A stretch of 7,108 bases of DNA. Source: Jejuia rubra (GTDB lineage Bacteria > Bacteroidota > Bacteroidia > Flavobacteriales > Flavobacteriaceae). Shown piece by piece: positions 6,252-7,108 of this stretch. The notes under the pieces are model-generated. The model was not told the DNA's origin and did not search any database. It was given only the letters and a program-made list of their open reading frames with translations. Position 1 is the stretch's first letter. Each line of letters begins with the position of its first letter. Both the position numbers and the translations under genes were made by a program. The stretch covers positions 1-7,108 of the forward strand of contig NZ_JBHULY010000008.1 of the NCBI RefSeq assembly GCF_042684665.1, in the 5' to 3' direction.

Positions 6252-6737
6252 ATGAAAAAAGTATTCAATATAGGGCTGTTAGTAATGTTAAGCTTTTCAC
6301 TAATGTCATCGATGTGTTCAAGTGATGATGACGATGGAAGCCCAAACAATAACAGTCAACAAATAGCTGAAATAGAAAATACAGCAGAGTCTGGAACATG
6401 GCGAATCACAAACTTTAATGATTCAGGACAAAATGAAACTTCAGATTTCAATGGTTATGATTTTAGTTTCAATTCTGATGGTTCACTTGTAGCAACAAAT
6501 GGTTCTAATACAATGACAGGAACTTGGTCAGTAACTGATGACAGTAATAGTAGTGATGATAGCAGTAGTGATGATGATATAGATTTCAATATTTTCTTTC
6601 CAGTATCAGACAGCAATGATTTTGAAGACCTCAATGATGATTGGGATGTGGTAATGACATTATCTACCAGAATTGAACTTATTGATATAAGTGGAGGCAA
6701 TGGAGGTACAGATATACTCACATTTGAGAAAAACTAA
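6252..6737 (+). CDS. Small surface lipoprotein with a single GxW-type domain
   Basis: A 161-residue lipoprotein: basic start MKK, hydrophobic core, then MSSM followed by Cys22. The mature N-terminus SSDDDDG is a close fit to the acidic lipoprotein export signal described for flavobacterial surface lipoproteins, so exposure on the cell surface is likely. Residues about 38-161 form one domain matching copies 2 and 3 of the upstream lipoprotein: SGTWRI, DFNGYDFSFNSDGS, TGTWSV, LNDDWDV, DISGGNGGTD and a final LTFEKN. A Ser/Asp-only insertion (about 97-109) sits in a loop where the upstream copies have only a few residues. It starts 30 nt after the upstream stop with no promoter-like element between, so the two genes are probably one transcript, ending at the hairpin at 6800-6830. 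It looks like a duplicated, free-standing version of the repeat domain. Ligand unknown. Confidence 0.88.
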   Translation: MKKVFNIGLLVMLSFSLMSSMCSSDDDDGSPNNNSQQIAEIENTAESGTWRITNFNDSGQNETSDFNGYDFSFNSDGSLVATNGSNTMTGTWSVTDDSNSSDDSSSDDDIDFNIFFPVSDSNDFEDLNDDWDVVMTLSTRIELIDISGGNGGTDILTFEKN

Positions 6738-6799
6738 ATAGAAATTTAATTAGTCAAGTAGTACCAATTTCTGCCCCAACAATATTTGATTAATAGCAG

Positions 6800-6830
6800 A
6801 CCAACCATGATTTTCATGGTTGGTTTTTTT
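6800..6830 (+). terminator. Intrinsic (Rho-independent) terminator of the lipoprotein operon
   Basis: CCAACCATGA (6801-6810) pairs perfectly with TCATGGTTGG (6814-6823) across a 3-nt loop. A6800 can also pair with T6824, giving 11 bp, and the stem runs straight into seven T residues (6824-6830). It lies 63 nt after the stop of the small lipoprotein gene, oriented to end plus-strand transcripts. Confidence 0.92.
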
Positions 6831-6942
6831 ATACGTAATCAAAAGAATCATCAATTTAAGGGCAAATGTTGCAAGTGTATAAAATTTTTAAGAAAGGTAG
6901 ATGTAGTAGGAAAATTTTACACTCTTATGGGAAGTTAATCCT

Positions 6943-6978
6943 AAATTTTCTGAAAACTTTTACAGCAGAATGTTTCTT
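6943..6978 (+). repeat. Right copy of the 36-nt direct repeat flanking the gene block
   Basis: Ungapped partner of 181-216 with 29 of 36 identical positions, sharing the exact 14-mer GCAGAATGTTTCTT (6965-6978). It has the same orientation as the left copy. The repeat lies downstream of the lipoprotein terminator, outside any supported gene. Confidence 0.55.
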
Positions 6979-7027
6979 AAAAAGCTTATTTCAGCAAAAT
7001 TTTAATGTTAGATTAGGTCTTTTTTGG

Positions 7028-7041
7028 ATATTGTGTACAAC
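7028..7041 (+). repeat. Right arm of a long-distance inverted match
   Basis: ATATTGTGTACAAC is the reverse complement of 64-77 except for one base. It leads into CGGTCTCGGCTCG, a GC-richer tract unlike the surrounding DNA, which may be the core of a dispersed repeat that continues past the window edge. Confidence 0.35.
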
Positions 7042-7108
7042 GGTCTCGGCTCGTATGTTTGCCATGCAAGTTTAATTAAGTATTAAAAATAGTAAATTTC
7101 CGACTAAT

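Larger units (their letters stand above)
6831..7108. other. Right flank: repeat-derived, probably non-coding
   Basis: A 69-codon frame starts with ATG at 6866 and ends at 7075, but it shows no domain, no signal peptide and an odd composition (many Cys, Phe, Lys). It contains the direct repeat shared with the left flank. Its end, around GTGTACAACGGTCTCGGCT (7033-7051), resembles an intergenic repeat I remember from many flavobacterial genomes; this is recollection, not a search. I therefore read it as translated repeat DNA rather than a gene. It also holds the inverted-match arm at 7028-7041 and a TTAATTAA palindrome near 7072. Confidence 0.55.

Noticed and set aside
6455..6721. Minus-strand open frame opposite the small lipoprotein
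   Set aside because: The Ser/Leu-rich translation mirrors the Asp/Ser codons of the plus-strand gene; no independent evidence.
7028..7070. Integron attC recombination site
   Set aside because: The tract does not show the standard RYYYAAC and GTTRRRY core sites and the possible partner arm lies outside the window, so only a repeat is claimed.
1..7108. CRISPR array, tRNA, rRNA or transposase
   Set aside because: No regular short repeats with spacers, no cloverleaf-like or rRNA-like sequence and no transposase or integrase motif were seen.

Overview
The window is AT-rich and compact and reads as a chromosomal segment from a member of the Bacteroidota, most likely a (marine) flavobacterium. The pointers are a TonB-dependent receptor with an N-terminal STN signalling domain, a FecR-type anti-sigma factor followed by a DUF4974-like C-terminus, a short ECF sigma factor of the flavobacterial type, Asp-rich lipoproteins with an acidic stretch right after the lipidated Cys, and A/T-rich translation starts without Shine-Dalgarno sequences. 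The taxonomic call is an inference; no rRNA or marker gene is present.

Layout. Positions 1-322 hold no convincing gene, but carry half of a repeat pair that is matched at the far end. On the minus strand, reading right to left, lies a three-gene cell-surface-signalling operon: ECF sigma factor (4287-3763, TTG start), FecR-like anti-sigma factor (3713-2814) and STN-containing TonB-dependent receptor (2827-323; start overlaps the fecR end by 14 nt). A 149-nt divergent intergenic region (4288-4436) separates it from two plus-strand lipoprotein genes. The first (4437-6221) is a 594-residue acidic lipoprotein with four short 'P-[IV]-T' beta-type units followed by three copies of a ~105-110-residue domain with a GxW-type start. 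The second (6252-6737) is a 161-residue lipoprotein carrying one copy of the same domain. A strong intrinsic terminator (6800-6830) closes this transcript. The last ~280 nt look non-coding and repeat-derived.

How it fits together. The key observation is a bipartite element, TTGGGACA-N12-GTTGTTTTAA, that occurs exactly twice in promoter position: once before the lipoprotein genes (plus strand, 4346-4375) and once, on the opposite strand, in the 49-nt gap between the sigma gene and fecR (3760-3731). Both halves and the spacing are identical, while the spacer is not conserved. I infer that this is the promoter recognised by the local ECF sigma factor. The regulon would then comprise the fecR-receptor pair and the divergent surface lipoproteins, but not the sigma gene itself. 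The model is a self-contained trans-envelope circuit: receptor occupancy is passed via STN to FecR, the sigma factor is released, and it induces more receptor, more anti-sigma and the surface lipoproteins. The lipoproteins take the genomic place that SusD or HmuY-like partners hold at other receptor loci; their ligand is unknown.

The gene block is bracketed by a 36-nt direct repeat (29/36 identical; 181-216 and 6943-6978) and a 14-nt inverted match (64-77 and 7028-7041), so it may sit between copies of a dispersed intergenic repeat.
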